Notes: generated by a model not told the origin, from the letters alone. 64,000 nt of DNA from Pyronema omphalodes (GCA_024516155.1 JAJJXM010000036.1:1-64000), one strand, 5' to 3'. Positions 29,988 through 39,621 are shown, counted from the stretch's first letter. Made by a program: numbers and translations.

Positions 29988-30416
29988 GTACCCCCCCGTT
30001 AGGCTCGAGTTCCTACGAGAGGAGAAGGTTTGTCTGGGTATAACTGGTGAAATCTCTCAGCGGCCTCAGTTTCGGATAGGTTCGTTTCCGGTTCCCAGGT
30101 TGGAGAGTCATGGCCGGTCCACTTGACGAGGTACTGCAGGTTTCCTCTTGACCAACGGCTATCCAGAATTTCGTCCACGAACCATTCCTCTTCGCCATCT
30201 ACTACTACCGGTGGGGGCGGTGGAATAATCTGGCCAGGGAGGGGGTCCGAAGGGGCTGGGTTTAGTAGGGACACGGGGAAGGTCCTGTGGTGTTTCATGG
30301 TCTCCGGTATGTCCAATTCATAGGCGTGGGATCCAATAGGCCGTAACACGGTGAAGGGGCCTAGGTGTTTATTTTCTAGTTTCTTTGAGGGGCGGCGGGT
30401 TCTTAGGTTGCGGGCG
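29988..30416 (-). pseudogene. Second copy of the G1 pol 3' end (chromodomain)
   Basis: It repeats 24112-24540 over 429 bp with no difference seen: GSHAYELDIPETMKHHRTFP through the chromodomain to GTRA and the polypurine run. It stops abruptly at CGGGCGTC, where LTR sequence (GCCTCCTTATGTAC) follows. It is the remnant of the upstream unit of the tandem. Confidence 0.88.
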
Positions 30417-30703
30417 TCGCCTCCTTATGTACAAAGGGGCGGCCAGCACTCTTGCTGGGCCGTCATACAATCATCGCTACATGAGCTTCCGTTCTCCATC
30501 GATTCAACTGCGACGCCACAGCTCTCCAGCTCGTGGTACGTCATCCATCATCAATCAGTCTCTCAGTCAACATGGCACGGCACACACAACAACACAACAA
30601 CACAACGGCAACACAACACGGCAAGACAACGGCACGATGTCGATCAACAACCACGACAACATGATGACGCAACACAACGGCTCGTCAGCCGTGTGCCGTG
30701 ACA
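30417..30703 (-). repeat. G1 partial LTR (outer end of the tandem)
   Basis: It corresponds to about 23825-24111 of the complete LTR and ends GTGCCGTGACA at 30703. The target duplication GACAC follows at 30704-30708. Confidence 0.88.
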
Positions 30704-31543
30704 GACACTGGGTTTGGGGCAGGGCAGAACGATTTCCTGGGGGCGGGTTCGGGGCTGTCGTTTGACGACGGGGCGAGTAGTGGCGGGTGTGGGGTTGGTG
30801 GGGGGGTTGGCTTTGAAGAGAGTTTTGGTCTTGGAGGGGTCCGCCCACGGCGTCGAGGGTGCGTTGGAGGGGCGGGTTTCAGTCCGGGGTGCGTCGAGGG
30901 GGATGGCGATGTTGTTGCTGCGTAAGACTTCTTCGAGTATGTGTCATCTCGCTATGCAATGGTGTACGTCGTTGGTGATGGGCTTGGTGGCGGGTGCGGT
31001 GTCGGGGGCGGTCGGGGGGTTGTCGGCGAGGTGGTTGGTTCGGGGCTGGGTGTTGGTTCGGTGTAGTTTGTCGATGCGTTTGGTCACAGTTTCGCGGCGT
31101 TGATTCATTGGGCGGAGGAGATCCATGATGTTCGTCTTGATCAATTCGGATAAGGTCGCGAGGGTGACGTCGGATGTAGCTACTGCGTGTTGGCTGTCGT
31201 TGAGGTCCAGGTCAGAGTCGGAGTCGGAGTCGGTGTCGGGGTAGTTGTCGGTGTCCATAGCGGTCGGCATTGTTTCGACGGGGGTCCCATCCAGGTTCAC
31301 GGGGGTGTTTATTTTCGGTTGGGTGGCATTTTTGCGGAGGAGGTCGAGGTCAATTCTAGAGTCGGATTTTTTGGTGGAGCGTTTGATGATTTTTCCGGTG
31401 ACGGTCGTTGATTTCTTAGAGGTCGCGATGGCGGAGGAGCCAGCGTGCGGGGCGTTGATTCGGGAAAGCTCGTCGGGGCTAAAAATATTCTCGGGTACCT
31501 GCATACGCGAGGGCGTGGAAGGGATGGGTGCGTTAGCGTCCAT
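30704..31543 (-). pseudogene. T3 ORF1, N-terminal part
   Basis: It starts MDANAPIPSTPSRMQVPENI and includes the acidic TDNYPDTDSDSDSDLDLND and RTNTQPRTNHLADNPP. This is the stretch that T2 splits in T1, and it shows the empty T2 target at 31025-31037. The frame is disturbed around 30946 (a stop after DVHHCIAR). It is then cut by G1. Confidence 0.82.
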
Positions 31544-31572
31544 CGCTTAACCGGTGGTACGGTAAGCGATGG
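31540..31572 (-). promoter_or_regulatory. Start-codon hairpin of T3 ORF1
   Basis: Same 13-bp stem with one bulge as at 13257-13289, with the ORF1 ATG in the 3' arm. Confidence 0.6.
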
Positions 31573-31980
31573 CGAGGAGTCACATGAGGAGGCTCTTGCT
31601 AAGCGAGCACGAAAATTTCTCGCAAGGAAAGGGGTCCGGAAGGGGCGAAATTTGGGGTATCACCACAACCAGTGCTGCTGGTGGGGGGGGGGATTTGGGG
31701 GGGGGGGGGGGGATTTTGGTATGCCGAAACCGAAAATAAGGTCAGTTTCATGATTGGAGGGCGGGTGGTGGAGCGGCGTTGATGAAAGTGCCCGGAATCC
31801 GGCCCGGAGGTCCCAGAATCGCGTTTTTCCGCTGAATCTGACCGGTAAACGGTAGCTGGGTTCCGAAAATCGAGATTCGGGGTAATTCCGAGGTAAGAAA
31901 TCGATTACCGATTCGAAGATCGGGGAAATTGTTTTTGTTGTCGAAAATGCAGGGGGGGGTCAGCGGTTGCTGTGTGGTGT
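31573..31980 (-). other. T3 5' leader
   Basis: A-family leader with long C-runs (G at about 31684-31713 on the plus strand) and the terminal CACCACACAGCAACC at about 31966-31980. No gene is seen. Confidence 0.65.
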
Positions 31981-32736
31981 GCCACTGCGTTTCGCAGCGT
32001 CGTGTGGCGTTGGCAAGGCCGTCGGGTCAAGCTCTGGCGGTCGCAAAGTGCTCTTCTCCGGCAGTTAGCACACTTTGGCACTGGGAGGGAGTGAGCTCAT
32101 GCACAGCCCATGGGCTTGCTGCATCCGGCGAATCAGCACGTGGGGTGTTTTACGGTGGGGTGGCTGAGAGGACAGAAGGCACACCAGAGTACGTCGGGGG
32201 TGGAGCAGCGCTCGCGGATGTGTGCCTCCTTGAGACACCCAGAGCACTGACTGTCTGGTCCCTCGAATACGTAGAAGTCCGCACAGTGGCAGCAACTACC
32301 CACTAGGACACCCTTAAACATCAGTAGACGGGCGGCGGCGGAGCTTCTCACGAAAATCACGGCGGAGAAGCTCTGTGGACCTCCGCCAAGGATGTGTTCA
32401 TGAACATCTCCGATTCTCCCTAGCCAACGAACATTGGGCAGGACTTCAATGTGTTTGTGATTTGCTTGGATCTCCACTTGGAGTTTCTGCACCCAGTGTG
32501 ATCCCTCACCTAAGAAACAAGCAAGCTGCATCCCGTGCATCGTGAGAGCTACCTACAGGTCCAGCTCTTCAACATCCTTAACTTCAGGGTCCACCTCATG
32601 AACCGCGTGGAGAATTTCATTACACAACCGACACAAGAGCCTCGCCGCAGCTACACCTGGGACGGTGGTGGCCGTCAGGGTGCCTTTAGAATTGCGTGAT
32701 ACCTGCAGCACCCGGTGGAACTGGGGCGCGTTGTCA

Positions 32737-33532
32737 TTTTATTTTAGTTGATTTATTCATACACGCATCCAACCTTAGGGTTATGGCGGAATCTACAATT
32801 TAAATACAATGTCAGGGACCTGGGTGTGATGCCAGGTCCCCACTGGGTAAGCCCCAGAGCTGTCAGAGGTTTTTGGGAGTGTAGTCTCCCATCTTTCTGG
32901 TGCCTTAGACCATCTCGCGTCGTCAGTTCCAGGAGCCGTGTTCGCTCAGGGGCCACCACGCCGGGTCGTTCCCCTCTATCCTCCACCCTTCCCCACCCAT
33001 TTTCAGCCATTTCCCCGCCTTTATTTCCTCCACACAGCAAAAACAAAACCAAAGCAAAGTTAAACATCCGCCGGACTACCTCTGCCCCCACTCTCCTGTC
33101 CTCTCTCAACTCCTCCGCTGGTGTCTCCTGACTCTTTGCCCTTTGAGACACCGGGGCCCGCCCTGCCCCTCTTCTCCTCCCCTCTCTCCCCTTCTCCCGC
33201 CTTCTTCTTCAGCCTTCTCGCTGCCCCGCCTCGCCTCTCTCACCTTCTTGTCGGTGGTGTCGTAAGTCCAAGATTCCCATTCCCAAGCACAATCTGGACG
33301 TTGTGCCTCCGCTCTTGACGTCTTCTGCCCAAGTCTTCTTTGCGGAGGGGGTTGTCTGTCTGGGTTGGTGGGTATTCTTACCCCTTCCACCATTCTTTGT
33401 TGTAGGGGCCTGTTTGGGTACTGCTGCCGTAGATGTCGTCTCCTTCGCTTTCATCTTCTTCTTCTGTGTAGCCTTCGCCTCCACAGTCTTCCATCCGTTG
33501 GTCCCAGCAGGGGCAGTGCTTGGGGCGTCGGG
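32737..33532 (-). mobile_element. P3: 5'-truncated P element with a T3-type 3' end
   Basis: Tail (TAAA-like) at about 32737-32758, hairpin AACC-CTAA-GGTT (minus strand) at 32771-32782, 3' region of the T3 type (GGCTTACCCAGTG, GGAGACTACACTCCC), then the C-terminal P ORF1. The 5-bp repeat TGTCA flanks it (32732-32736 and 33533-33537), supported by frame continuity of R across the site. It is truncated inside ORF1 at the sequence for PDAPS. Confidence 0.75.
33080..33532 (-). pseudogene. P3 ORF1, C-terminal fragment
   Basis: It covers PDAPSTAPAGTNGWKTVEAK, KNGGRGKNTHQPRQTTPSAK and KTWAEDVKSGG. A one-base loss near 33300 then shifts the frame, so the expected NVQIVLGNGNLGL and charged tail are only readable in another frame. 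No start codon. A dead fragment. Confidence 0.75.
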
Positions 33533-33602
33533 TGTCACAACGCTCCCGTGACATGCTCCTGGCCTCCGCCATCACCACCGCGGGGCTATGGGTGGTTGCC
33601 AT

Positions 33603-33688
33603 CACCCTGGCAACCTGCTACGCCATCATGAAGTGATAGGGATAGGGTTAGGGCAAGGGGCTGGGCCCCTTGCCGGGGATTTTCATAT
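33603..33688. other. Short unassigned stretch with a perfect hairpin
   Basis: Between the R start codon and the probable G3 LTR. It contains GATAGGGATAGGGTTAGGGC and the hairpin of 33652-33674. No gene is supported. It may be R leader or host flank. Confidence 0.3.
33652..33674. repeat. Perfect 10-bp hairpin
   Basis: GGCAAGGGGC, loop TGG, GCCCCTTGCC. It is a stable inverted repeat with no T-run, so not an obvious terminator. Function unknown. Confidence 0.6.
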
Positions 33689-34423
33689 GTTAGGAGTTAT
33701 TTATTATTTGAATTTATTTTAGGTATCACGGCGGCTAGGAAAATGTTGGAATCTTTTACTTATCTCTTATGTAGTTGGAGTTACGGCGGTTAGCCAGGTA
33801 GTTATCTCTTTTGGTATGTACTGTTTCTTTATTATTTGGAATCACGGCGGTTAGCCAGGAAGTTACCTCTTTTGGTATGTACTCTTTCTTTGTTATTATT
33901 ATTTGGAATTACGGCGGTTAGTTATCTTTGGTATGTATTGTTCCCTTGTTTTCTTATTTGCAATTGCGGCGGTTGGCAAATGGTGGGGGATGTTGGTCAT
34001 GTATGTAGTTATCACGGCGGTTACAATTGAGAGCATTCTCCGCAGGCGGACAATGCTGAGTCACGAGTCATGAAGGAGCAAGTATAAGAGGAGGAAATTC
34101 GTATGTAGTTTATTTCTTCATGCAATCGTGTGTCTATTTTCTACAATCCTATCTACAAAAAGTTCCCTTATGATATCCCCATCTCTCCGAAACTCACCTG
34201 TGATTTCCCAGCCAAACCCTTGCCCATTCCCAACTTACCAGCCTTACCTAAACCGTCGCCGCCCTCCTCGCCGCCGAAACCTCCGCGCTGCCTGTCGTCA
34301 GTAACCGTGGATACGGATTCTGATATTTGATTGCGTCCTGTGTACGACACCCAACGCGGAACGAAGACGCAGAAAGCCCAGAAGTCCCAGAAAACCCAGA
34401 AAACCCAGAAGTAGGCGCACACA
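33689..34423 (+). mobile_element. Probable G3 5' LTR and leader with tandem repeats
   Basis: It may begin at TGTTAGGAG (33689). Six imperfect repeats about 50-70 bp apart carry the core ACGGCGGTTAGCCAGG or variants, at about 33729, 33784, 33842, 33910, 33966 and 34012. AGTATAAGAGG at 34081-34091 is a possible TATA box downstream of them. Repeats of this kind in U3 regions act as promoter or enhancer units in other LTR elements; here that is inference. The LTR end and primer site are not clear. No gene is seen before the gag frame at 34424. Confidence 0.5.
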
Positions 34424-35481
34424 GTGGCGTCCTTTCAGCTAAAAGATCTCGGAGAACATATCGAACAAGAACCGACCGGATCGGCAAGGCCAGTGACCCC
34501 CGAACAACCATCCAGACCCCAGACCCCCGAATCCCCCGAACTGCCCCATACCTCTACCGACGACCCTGCGGAAATGGCAACCCCGGCAGGATTGGGACTT
34601 GTCACTCCGGTCACGATGACCCAGGAGCAGTTGAACCAGATCTTCATCCAACTCCATCGCCCCACGACAAACAGTAACTCCAGGGTGGAAGACCCGGAGC
34701 TGTACTACGGGGAAAGAACCAAGCTGAGAGCATACCTGACGCAATGCGAACTGAAGTTCAATTGTGAAGGGAATAGGTTCGACACGGAACAAAAAAAGGT
34801 AAACTATGCGAGCTCCCGCTGTAGAGGTAACGCTTGGGCATGGATCGAGCCGTCCATCAAGGAGGGGAAAAGCGTATACACCACCTGGGAGGCCGTCAAG
34901 CCCGCTGTCAGTAGGGCTTTCGGGGAAGCCGACTCAAAAGAAGTAGCAAGAAGAAAGTTCAAGATGATCAGGCAGGGCGCGCGATCCGCCGCTGCATACT
35001 GGGCCGAATTTCAAAGAATCAAATCCGACTTAAGATATAACGACGAAACCTACATCGATCAATTCAGTGATGGACTAAACACAGACGTCCAACGACAGTT
35101 GGCACTCCTTGACGAACGACCAACGAACCTCACGGAATTCGCCAACAAGGACATAGCGTTAGACAACCGACTATTCAATTTCCGAACCCTGAGGACCCGA
35201 TATGAACCTCCATTCTATCAGCACCACCACCTTAAGGGGCAGGGACACGACGCTCGACTCCCGACCCCGAACCAATGGAATTAGATTCCACTCGTCGACC
35301 GAAACCAAGGGATAGGGTGGAGGAGGATAGGCGGAAGCGGAATAACCAATGTTTTAACTGTGGGAAGGTGGGACACTACGCTGCGAAGTGCCCAAGTAAG
35401 AAATTATTCAGAGCGGCGGAAACTACATTGGTAGAAGAGGGACTCGGTGAGACGTCGGGAAAAGAGAGTCCCCAGGAATAA
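34424..35481 (+). pseudogene. G3 gag, start codon lost and frameshifted
   Basis: The frame opens GTG GCG TCC TTT CAG at 34424, in a context suggesting a former ATG. The capsid-like region has YYGERTKLRAYLTQCELKFN, then RCRGNAWAWIEPSIKEG and ARSAAAYWAEFQRIKSDLRY (Retrotrans_gag type). A one-base insertion near 35265-35275 moves the rest into another frame, where MELDSTRRPKPRDRVEEDRR and the zinc knuckle CFNCGKVGHYAAKC follow to a stop at 35481. Without the slip it would be about 350 residues. The ORF at 35275 starts at the second-frame ATG only by chance. Not G1-like in sequence. Confidence 0.8.
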
Positions 35482-35499
35482 AAGGAAAAGGTGGATTCC

Positions 35500-36812
35500 T
35501 GGGGCAACTGTCGCCCACCAGTTCAACCACGGCAGAACCGGCGGATAGAATATCGAGTGTAGGACCATACGGAAGAAACGAAAAGATTATGCTGCGAGTA
35601 AAATGAATCGGACGACATGAGAAAGAATACCACACAATGGCCATGATCAAGTGCGAGGCCACGGAGAATTTTATAGATCGAAAATACGTGAGACAGCAGG
35701 GATTGCCCTGCGCGAAAAAATTAACCCCACGAAAGGTTCTCGCTGTCGACGGACGGGAATTGGATGGGGGCCCAGTAACCCACGATGCCATGGTGACCAT
35801 GGCGATCAACGACCATAGGGAAGAGATTAGGCTCCACTGTATTACCATTGGCAACGCACCCATTATCCTGGGACTGCCTTGGTTGCGGACACACAACCCC
35901 AGCATCGACTGGAAGGAGGGAAGGATTGTCTTGAATTCCGAAAAATGCGGAAATAACTGCCTTCCTACCTCACCCCATGCCACGACTGTGTCGGAACGAG
36001 GGGCGGAACAAGAATATAATCGACGAATACATGACGAAGCGCAGCACGCCTATGGTTGGGAAGGGCCGGAAGAGATGCTCCAGACAGATGAGGAAGATGA
36101 GCTTCGCATCCAAGAGATTTGGGGAGAAAGTATAGCAGAGAATGAAGAAGGAGAAGAAGTGGAAGAGTCGGAGAACGAGGATATGGAAAGCGTACAGGGA
36201 TCTCGGCGCACGGAATCCACCGAGGGTGATCATGACTCGCCTCAGTGCGCTTCGCGGCAACCCCCGCAAGCGCCAGCCAACCAGAAGGAACCGGGGAACT
36301 GGGAACCCGCTCCCGCCAAATCAATCGCTACTGCGCCAGCCAACCAGATAGAACCGGGGAACTGGAAAACCGCTCCCGCCAAATCAATTGCCACTTCCAG
36401 GGAATTGGAACTCGCGAGTACAATAATCCGAGCGGGGAAGAACAGACATGATTCCCTGGAAGGAATAATACCAGCAGAATATACAGATTACCTCTCCGTA
36501 TTCAGGGAAAAAGAGGCGGTAGGGTTGCCTCCGCACCGACATCATGACCACCGAATCCCCTTGATGGAAGGAAAGATTCCGCCGTTCGAACCCCTGCGAG
36601 CCCTCGATGAGGAACGCCTGCGAGTATTGAGGGATTACTTGGAAGAGAATCAAAGAAGGGGTTGGGTCCGACAGTCGACGTCGCCAGTGGGAGCCCCAAT
36701 GCATTTCGTTAAGAAGAAGGATGGTACCTTACGGTTATGCGTCGACTACCGACGACTCAACGAAATCACAATCAAAGATCGGACCCGTCTCCCGCTGATA
36801 GGGGAAGCGACA
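35500..36812 (+). pseudogene. G3 pol fragment: protease and start of RT
   Basis: The protease region reads [20 protein letters not shown] where the family has a D-S/T/C-G-A active site, so the catalytic Asp is Lys and the Gly is Glu; [20 protein letters not shown] follows. The linker is acidic and contains a 21-residue tandem repeat. RT begins [18 protein letters not shown], with [12 protein letters not shown], and stops at LPLIGEA, where a LINE leader intrudes at about 36813. Stops also lie between 35480 and 35637. RNase H and integrase are absent from the window. Confidence 0.8.
36270..36395 (+). repeat. 63-bp tandem repeat in the G3 linker
   Basis: Two copies (36270-36332, 36333-36395) encode [18 protein letters not shown]. 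In-frame and slightly diverged, so it arose before much decay. Confidence 0.75.
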
Positions 36813-36885
36813 ACACACCACCCAGCAAAGAGCGACCCCCCCTGCCTTTTCAACAACCACGCCGAGATCGCAAGATTTTATCGCG
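36813..36885 (+). repeat. Family-B LINE 5' leader end, plus strand, about 73 bp
   Basis: CACCACCCAGCAAAGAGCG, a C-run, TGCCTTTTCAACAACCACGCC and GAGATCGCAAGATTTTATCG match the T4 leader (about 45746-45805) in reverse complement. It interrupts G3 RT on the left and abuts the P4 tail on the right. The rest of this copy is not found next to it. Confidence 0.75.
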
Positions 36886-37217
36886 GTTTGTTTGTTTGTT
36901 CTCTCATTACTTGTTTGCAACCCGAAGGTTATGACAAGGGACAGATAAATACAAAAGAGAAGAAGAAAGAAATGTAAAAGCAAAAACCCAGTCTCCACCT
37001 CTACCAGTCTCCTCCTCTTGATCGTTGTGGTTGTGGGGTCTGTCCCCACTGTTACTACGGGGGTTTCTTGTCCAAGCGCGTCTGATGTTCCAAGTGCCCT
37101 GCTTGCACAGAGGCCGCCTCGCCGGGCTCCTCCCTTTCCTCCTCCCTTCCCCTCCCATTTTTAACCATTTTCCCTCCTTTATTTCCTCCACAAAGCAAAA
37201 ACAAAACCAAAGCAAAG

Positions 37218-38024
37218 TTAAACAGCCGCCGGGCCACCTGCGCCCCCACTCTCCTCTCCTCTCTCACCTCCTCCGCCGGTGTCTCCTGACTCTCTGCCCT
37301 TTGAGACACCCGGCCCCGCCCTGCCCCTCTTCTCCTCCCCTCTCTCCCCTTCTCCTTCCTTCTTCCTCAGCCTTCTTGCTGCTCCCCCTCGCCTCTCTCC
37401 CCTTCTTGTCGGTGGTGTTGTTAGTCCAAGATTGCCATTCCCAAGCACAATCTGGACGTTGATGCCTCCGCTCTTGACGACTTCTGCCCAAGTCTTCTTT
37501 GCAGAGGAGGTTGTCGTTCTGGGTTGGTGGGTATTCTTTCCCCGGCCACCATTCTTTGTTGTAGGGGTCTTGCTGGGTGGCGCTGCCGTAGGTGTCGTCT
37601 CCTTCGCTTTCTGCTTCTTCCTCTGTGTAGCCTTCGCCTCCACAGTCTTCCATCCGTTCGTCTCAGCAGGGGCAGTGCTTGGGGCGTCGGGTAGAGGTGT
37701 GTCCTGAACAGATGAACTGTCAGGGTGAGGTTCCGGTGTCGCTTCGGTCGACGTGATCGCGAGGAGAGGTAGGGGGGACATAGGCTTGAGGGCATCAAGC
37801 TTGTCCTGGGCGGCGGTAGTCGCATGTTTCGAGTGCATCAGGCTTCGCACCGGTGATGCCGCTCTCGGTTTGTGGTTCACCGGTCTTCTGTTTGTCGGTG
37901 AGGTGGGTTCGGTGTTCTGGTCGCTACCCCTTCGCTTTCTCTTGCCAGGAGGGTTGCGAACAGCGTCCAGGACATCCTGAATGTCATGTTGGACGACGGA
38001 CAGTTGCATAGTCATCTCTTCCAT
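37218..38024 (-). pseudogene. P4 ORF1, C-terminal half
   Basis: From MEEMTMQLSVVQHDIQDVLD through GKRKRRGSDQN, the Pro/Thr linker, KKTWAEVVKSGG and NVQIVLGNGNLGL to the Arg/Glu/Gly tail and a stop. Open throughout but cut from its start codon by the inversion. The frame appears to continue upstream only because it enters inverted leader sequence. Confidence 0.82.
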
Positions 38025-38222
38025 AGACACCACACGGCAACGGCGACCCCCCCCTGCATTCTCAACAACGAGCACCGAAACCCCCGGTTTTCTCATCGGA
38101 TCCGGATTCGCAGCACTCTGTTACGTTATTCTCTGAATTTTCAGGGAATTCTACGTTGTTTTTGTTGACTTGTGTCGCAAAATCAGAGTTTTCACGAGTT
38201 TTGGCTTACCCCACCTCACAAA

Positions 38223-38836
38223 ATGTCGCCAAAACAACGACAGAACAACGCCCGACGATCGAAACGGTCCGAAAACGCGTACAATGTTCTAGCCGACCTT
38301 CCTCATGATAGATCTAATCCTACTTTCGATGGAAGAGATGGAAAAGTTGATGAAGTTGATGGAAACTTCGCTGGAAAGCCCTTCCAGAGCGTGGTCTTGG
38401 CACGATCACCAGCTCCCTAGGCTTCAACATCGCAGCAACAGGCGACAACTGAACACAGCCGGTTTAGTGACTACCGTCGCATGATGGTATCTGCGATTAA
38501 TAAGGCAGTCGCAGTTGACGACAACTATGTCACCCTAGAACAACTGTTTGAAGACAACTACGCCGAACTCACTGGAGCCAGCTTCCTGGGGATACAACAG
38601 ATCCACCAGAACACACAGCGTCGCTTCAATACCCTCGATGACACCATACGCAACAGAGATGCGCCTCAGATTCGACGTCATGATGACGAAATTCAACATT
38701 CTGATCGGCGAAAACACGAAGCTGCGCGCAGCCTACGACTCTACACAGGCAGAAACAGCAGCTCTCAAGGCTGCTATGGACGCCCTGACGAGGAAAATCG
38801 ACGAACAGCAACAAGTCATTTCGGCACCCCCCTCAC
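38223..38836 (+). pseudogene. P4 ORF1, N-terminal half (inverted part)
   Basis: ATG 38223, MSPKQRQNNARRSKRSEN, to an in-frame TAG at about 38418 (ARSPAP stop). A further frame change lies near 38655 (RNRDAPQIRRHDDE versus the usual RNNSDAMRLRFDVMM). It ends in the coil and EQQQVISAPPS at 38836. More decayed than the C-terminal half. Confidence 0.78.
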
Positions 38837-39621
38837 TTATTTATTTTATCTATTTATTAACTCATACACGCATCCAACCGTAAGGTTATAGCGGAATCCA
38901 CAGTAAATACAAAATTAAGAAACCCGGGTGTCAGGCCAGGCTCTCACTGGGTATGCCCCAGAGCTTGTCGTTAGGGTGTGGGGTTGTAGACCCCCAAGTC
39001 TCGTTGTGCTTTTGTTCGTCAAACGTCGTCTGTTCCAGGAGCCCTGTACGCTCGGAGGCCACCTCGCCGGGTCGTTCCCCCATTTCCTCCACCCTTCCCC
39101 TCCGTTTTTTAACCGTTTTTCCACCTTTATTTCCTCCCCAAAGCAAAAACAAACAAGCAAAAAGAAAAGAAAAGAAGATATAACTCCCCCGGGTCAACGC
39201 CCCCCCATCGCACCTCTCTCCCCTGTGCCACTACCCTACTCTACGTCCCTCCCCTCGCCCTTCACCACGCTCCTCCCTCGCGGCTCGCCAGCCATCCATC
39301 GTCCCACTCCGTCCACTTCTCTCCGCGTCACCATCTCGTACTCGCCTCATTCGTGCTCCTCCCGTCCGTCTCCACCGCGTCTCTCCTCTCCCTCGTCTCC
39401 TCGCCTCACTTTCACTCCCATTTCAAAAAGAAAAAACACAAGACTCCATTCTCCACAACAACCACGCCTCCGCTCTCCCAGTCTCCCGTCTCCACTCTCT
39501 CCTCGTCATCGTCCGCTTCCTCCCTCTCCCCTCTCCCTCGTCTCTCTCTCCGCTCTCGCCTCCCGCTTCTCCCTCCCTCCGTCCTCCTCCTACTTCTTTT
39601 TATTATTATTTTTTTTTTTTT
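38837..39621 (-). other. T4 3' untranslated region
   Basis: No gene. On the minus strand it starts with the A-run after the ORF2 stop, then a long purine-rich tract, the GGCGAGGTGGCCTC motif, the B-type terminal module (CTTGGGGGTCTACAACCCC, GGCATACCCAGTGAGAGCC), the hairpin and the tail. P1 carries the same terminal module. Confidence 0.65.

Larger units (their letters stand above)
23583..30703 (-). mobile_element. G1: chromodomain Ty3/gypsy element in a three-LTR tandem
   Basis: Plus-strand order: LTR (23583-24111), full internal region (24112-29458), LTR (29459-29987), the first 429 bp of internal region again (29988-30416), and a partial LTR (30417-30703). The outer ends carry TG...CA and a single 5-bp duplication, GACAC. 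So the whole block occupies one insertion site, probably a tandem made by unequal LTR recombination or before integration, then deleted internally (inference). The two 529-bp LTRs look identical by eye, so the insertion is recent. The sequence beside the 5' LTR (TTACGTTCGATCG) does not begin TGG, so the primer is not the usual tRNA 3' end. Confidence 0.9.
18165..31980 (-). mobile_element. T3: LINE copy, subfamily A-I, with G1 inserted in ORF1
   Basis: Leader at 31980, ORF1 in two pieces (30704-31543 and 22726-23582), ORF2 at 18792-22733, and 3' untranslated region to a (TAAA)n-type tail at about 18166-18196. Hairpin AACC-TTAC-GGTT (minus strand) at 18208-18219. No target duplication is evident: the left flank is G2 integrase and the right flank is R. 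Over most of ORF2 it is nearly the same as T1, but the last ~200 nt are a different 3' module. It supplies unoccupied sites for T2 (31025-31037) and P1 (about 22298-22310). Confidence 0.85.
31981..33602 (-). pseudogene. R: zinc-knuckle (gag-like) gene relic of unknown family, split by P3
   Basis: Removing P3 (32737-33532) and one TGTCA copy keeps a single frame from ATG 33602 (MATTHSPAVVMAEARSMSRE) through NAPQFHRVLQVSRNSKG, a TAG at about 32551-32553, and MHGMQLACFLGEGSHW to the stop at 32133. The C terminus has CCHCADFYVFEGPDSQ, CSGCLKEAHIRERC (perfect CX2CX4HX4C) and CAFCPLSHPTVKHPTC, a triple Cys/His cluster like LINE ORF1 or gag proteins. It does not resemble the T or P ORF1 otherwise. 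Positions 31981-32132 hold nothing I recognise. It could be ORF1 of another LINE; a host zinc-knuckle gene is less likely. Confidence 0.5.
36886..38836 (-). mobile_element. P4: P element with inverted 5' half (twin-priming structure), A-II 3' end
   Basis: The left part (36886-38024) is minus strand: (CAAA)n tail, hairpin AACC-TTCG-GGTT at 36919-36930, A-II 3' module, and ORF1 C-terminal half. The right part (38025-38836) is the same element's leader and ORF1 N-terminal half in plus orientation. The two breakpoints fall at adjacent ORF1 positions (after APPS, before MEEMTM), with 26 nt missing. This is the layout made when a second primer starts internally on the same RNA during insertion. The right flank is the T4 tail and no duplication is seen. 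Confidence 0.85.

Noticed and set aside
18165..31985. Target duplication for T3
   Set aside because: The flanks (AAGTGTC and GCCACTGCG) share no convincing repeat; I do not claim one.
33544..33642. A short hydrophobic plus-strand frame (MLLASAITTAGLWVVAITLA)
   Set aside because: It lies opposite the R reading frame, which is supported across the P3 insertion; no other support for a membrane protein.
33636..33655. Telomere-like GGGATAGGGTTAGGG
   Set aside because: Only about two TTAGGG-like units, not an array; no subtelomeric context visible.
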